Of a stretch of DNA of 6,637 nucleotides, positions 5,811-6,637 are shown in pieces. The notes beneath the pieces are model-generated. The model was not told the origin of the DNA. It worked only from the letters and a program-made list of their open reading frames with translations, and did no database searches. Position 1 is the stretch's first letter; each line of letters begins with the position of its first letter. The translations under genes were made by a program, and so were the position numbers. The stretch lies in assembly GCA_016301865.1 (NCBI GenBank), contig JAEDOP010000042.1:1-6637 (forward strand), given 5' to 3'. This DNA comes from Alphaproteobacteria bacterium (GTDB taxonomy: Bacteria > Pseudomonadota > Alphaproteobacteria > Rs-D84).

Positions 5811-6637
5811 ATGAAAATATCAATCATCGGCATTGGGTCTGTTGGTTCTGCGGTTGCGACGGCGGTCGCGAATACTGGATTGGCGCATGAAATTGTATTG
5901 TTTGACCGCAACGGGGTGCGCGCCCGCGCCGCCGCCGAAGACTTGGGTCACGCCGCCGCGTTTTCATATGATATAAAAATAACCGCGGTAAACACATATC
6001 GCGCAATCCGTGGTTCTGAAATTGTTATTATTGCCGCCGGCGCAAATCAGAAACCGGGACAAACCCGCACTGACTTATTGCACGCAAATGCTGATGTTAT
6101 ATCTGATATCGTGCCACGTGTTATGGCAAATGTTGATTCTAAAAATGTAAAATTGGTAATCGTCACCAATCCGTTGGATGTTATGGTCATGTTGGCCCAG
6201 AAAATATCAAAATTGCCCGCGTCGCGTGTGATTGGAACGGGGACGATGCTGGATTCTGCACGCCTGCGCACGATTTTATCGCGCCAATTATCGGTTTCGA
6301 CCCAGTCTATTAATGCCTATGTCCTGGGCGAACATGGTGACAGCAGTATGATTGTCTGGTCATCTGCGTGCGTTGGCGGTGTTGATTTGGCGTCATTTTG
6401 TCGCCAGACAAAACTTACCTTGCCTAAAACCACACGCAGCACAATCGAACATCGTGTTCATAACGCCGCGTATGAAATTATCCAGGGGCGCGGGGCAACC
6501 TGGGACGGTATTGCAGGGGCGGTTGCCGACCTGGTGCGCTGTATCGCGAACGATGAACGCAGAATTTTGACTGTGTCCACGGTTGATGGTGTGGCAGATA
6601 AATCACTGGCTATGTCATTACCGCGCATTGTGGGGCG
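5811..6637 (+). CDS. ldh: L-lactate dehydrogenase, partial (C-terminus beyond window)
   Basis: The enzyme interconverts pyruvate and L-lactate with NAD(H) in the cytoplasm, usually as a tetramer, and regenerates NAD+ during fermentation. The 275 readable residues begin MKISIIGIGSVGSA, a Rossmann GxGxxG motif (Gly7, Gly9, Gly12), with Asp32 after strand 2 favouring NAD over NADP. The substrate loop reads ANQKPGQTRTDLL. Gln80 (classical position 102) marks lactate dehydrogenase, where malate dehydrogenases have Arg. Other active-site residues are Arg86 (109), Asp148 (168), Arg151 (171), His175 (195) in GEHGDS and Thr230 (246) in RGATWDGIA. About 35-40 C-terminal residues are missing off the right edge. 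The start at 5811 follows a GGGGGG; an in-frame ATG at 5787 would add eight residues (MTRLTGGN) and is less typical. Databases may label such proteins 'malate/lactate dehydrogenase', but the residues favour lactate. It stands alone behind the rnpB terminator, and no allosteric FBP site was assessed. Confidence 0.93.
   Translation, partial: MKISIIGIGSVGSAVATAVANTGLAHEIVLFDRNGVRARAAAEDLGHAAAFSYDIKITAVNTYRAIRGSEIVIIAAGANQKPGQTRTDLLHANADVISDIVPRVMANVDSKNVKLVIVTNPLDVMVMLAQKISKLPASRVIGTGTMLDSARLRTILSRQLSVSTQSINAYVLGEHGDSSMIVWSSACVGGVDLASFCRQTKLTLPKTTRSTIEHRVHNAAYEIIQGRGATWDGIAGAVADLVRCIANDERRILTVSTVDGVADKSLAMSLPRIVG

Noticed and set aside
5811..6637. Malate dehydrogenase as the product
   Set aside because: The specificity loop has Gln where malate dehydrogenases have Arg, and the surrounding ANQKPG and GATWDGIA motifs are of LDH type.
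1..6637. CRISPR array, tRNA, insertion sequence or genetic code change
   Set aside because: I found no regularly spaced direct repeats, no cloverleaf, no transposase or terminal repeats, and Trp is encoded by TGG within the conserved genes.

Overview
This is a bacterial chromosomal housekeeping window. Gene content and the type A (ancestral-type) RNase P RNA suggest a proteobacterium, possibly an alphaproteobacterium. That placement is inferred from gene style and was not tested. TGG serves as Trp throughout, so the standard code fits. I see no insertion sequence, CRISPR array, tRNA or prophage gene.

Left part (minus strand). Positions 1-1460 hold the N-terminal 486 residues of the ATP-dependent protease Lon; the rest of its AAA+ module and the protease domain lie beyond the left edge. 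Lon is preceded by a good promoter whose start point falls almost on the ATG, so its mRNA may be leaderless. Next comes a small DUF378-type membrane protein (1610-1825) with its own promoter, a strong ribosome binding site and a clear terminator that separates it from lon.

Middle (minus strand). recG (branched-DNA helicase, start 5304) is followed, with a probable 8-nt overlap, by an exported M48 zinc metalloprotease with C-terminal TPR repeats (BepA-like, 1953-3257). These two look like one transcription unit. No terminator is visible after the protease gene.

Right part (plus strand). Divergent from recG is rnpB, the RNase P RNA (about 5392-5722). Its P1, P2, P3 and P18 helices can be paired by eye, and a textbook terminator follows. 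The specificity domain looks strongly shortened compared with E. coli. After that comes an L-lactate dehydrogenase gene (5811 to the right edge, partial at the C-terminus), assigned as LDH rather than malate dehydrogenase by the Gln at the specificity position.

The genes serve protein quality control (Lon in the cytoplasm, the M48 protease in the envelope), DNA repair (RecG), tRNA maturation (RNase P) and fermentative NAD+ regeneration (LDH). I did not find a convincing new biological system. The points most worth a second look are the reduced RNase P RNA, the possibly leaderless lon and recG transcripts, substitutions near the pore loop of Lon, and the inverted repeat at the start of the DUF378 transcript.
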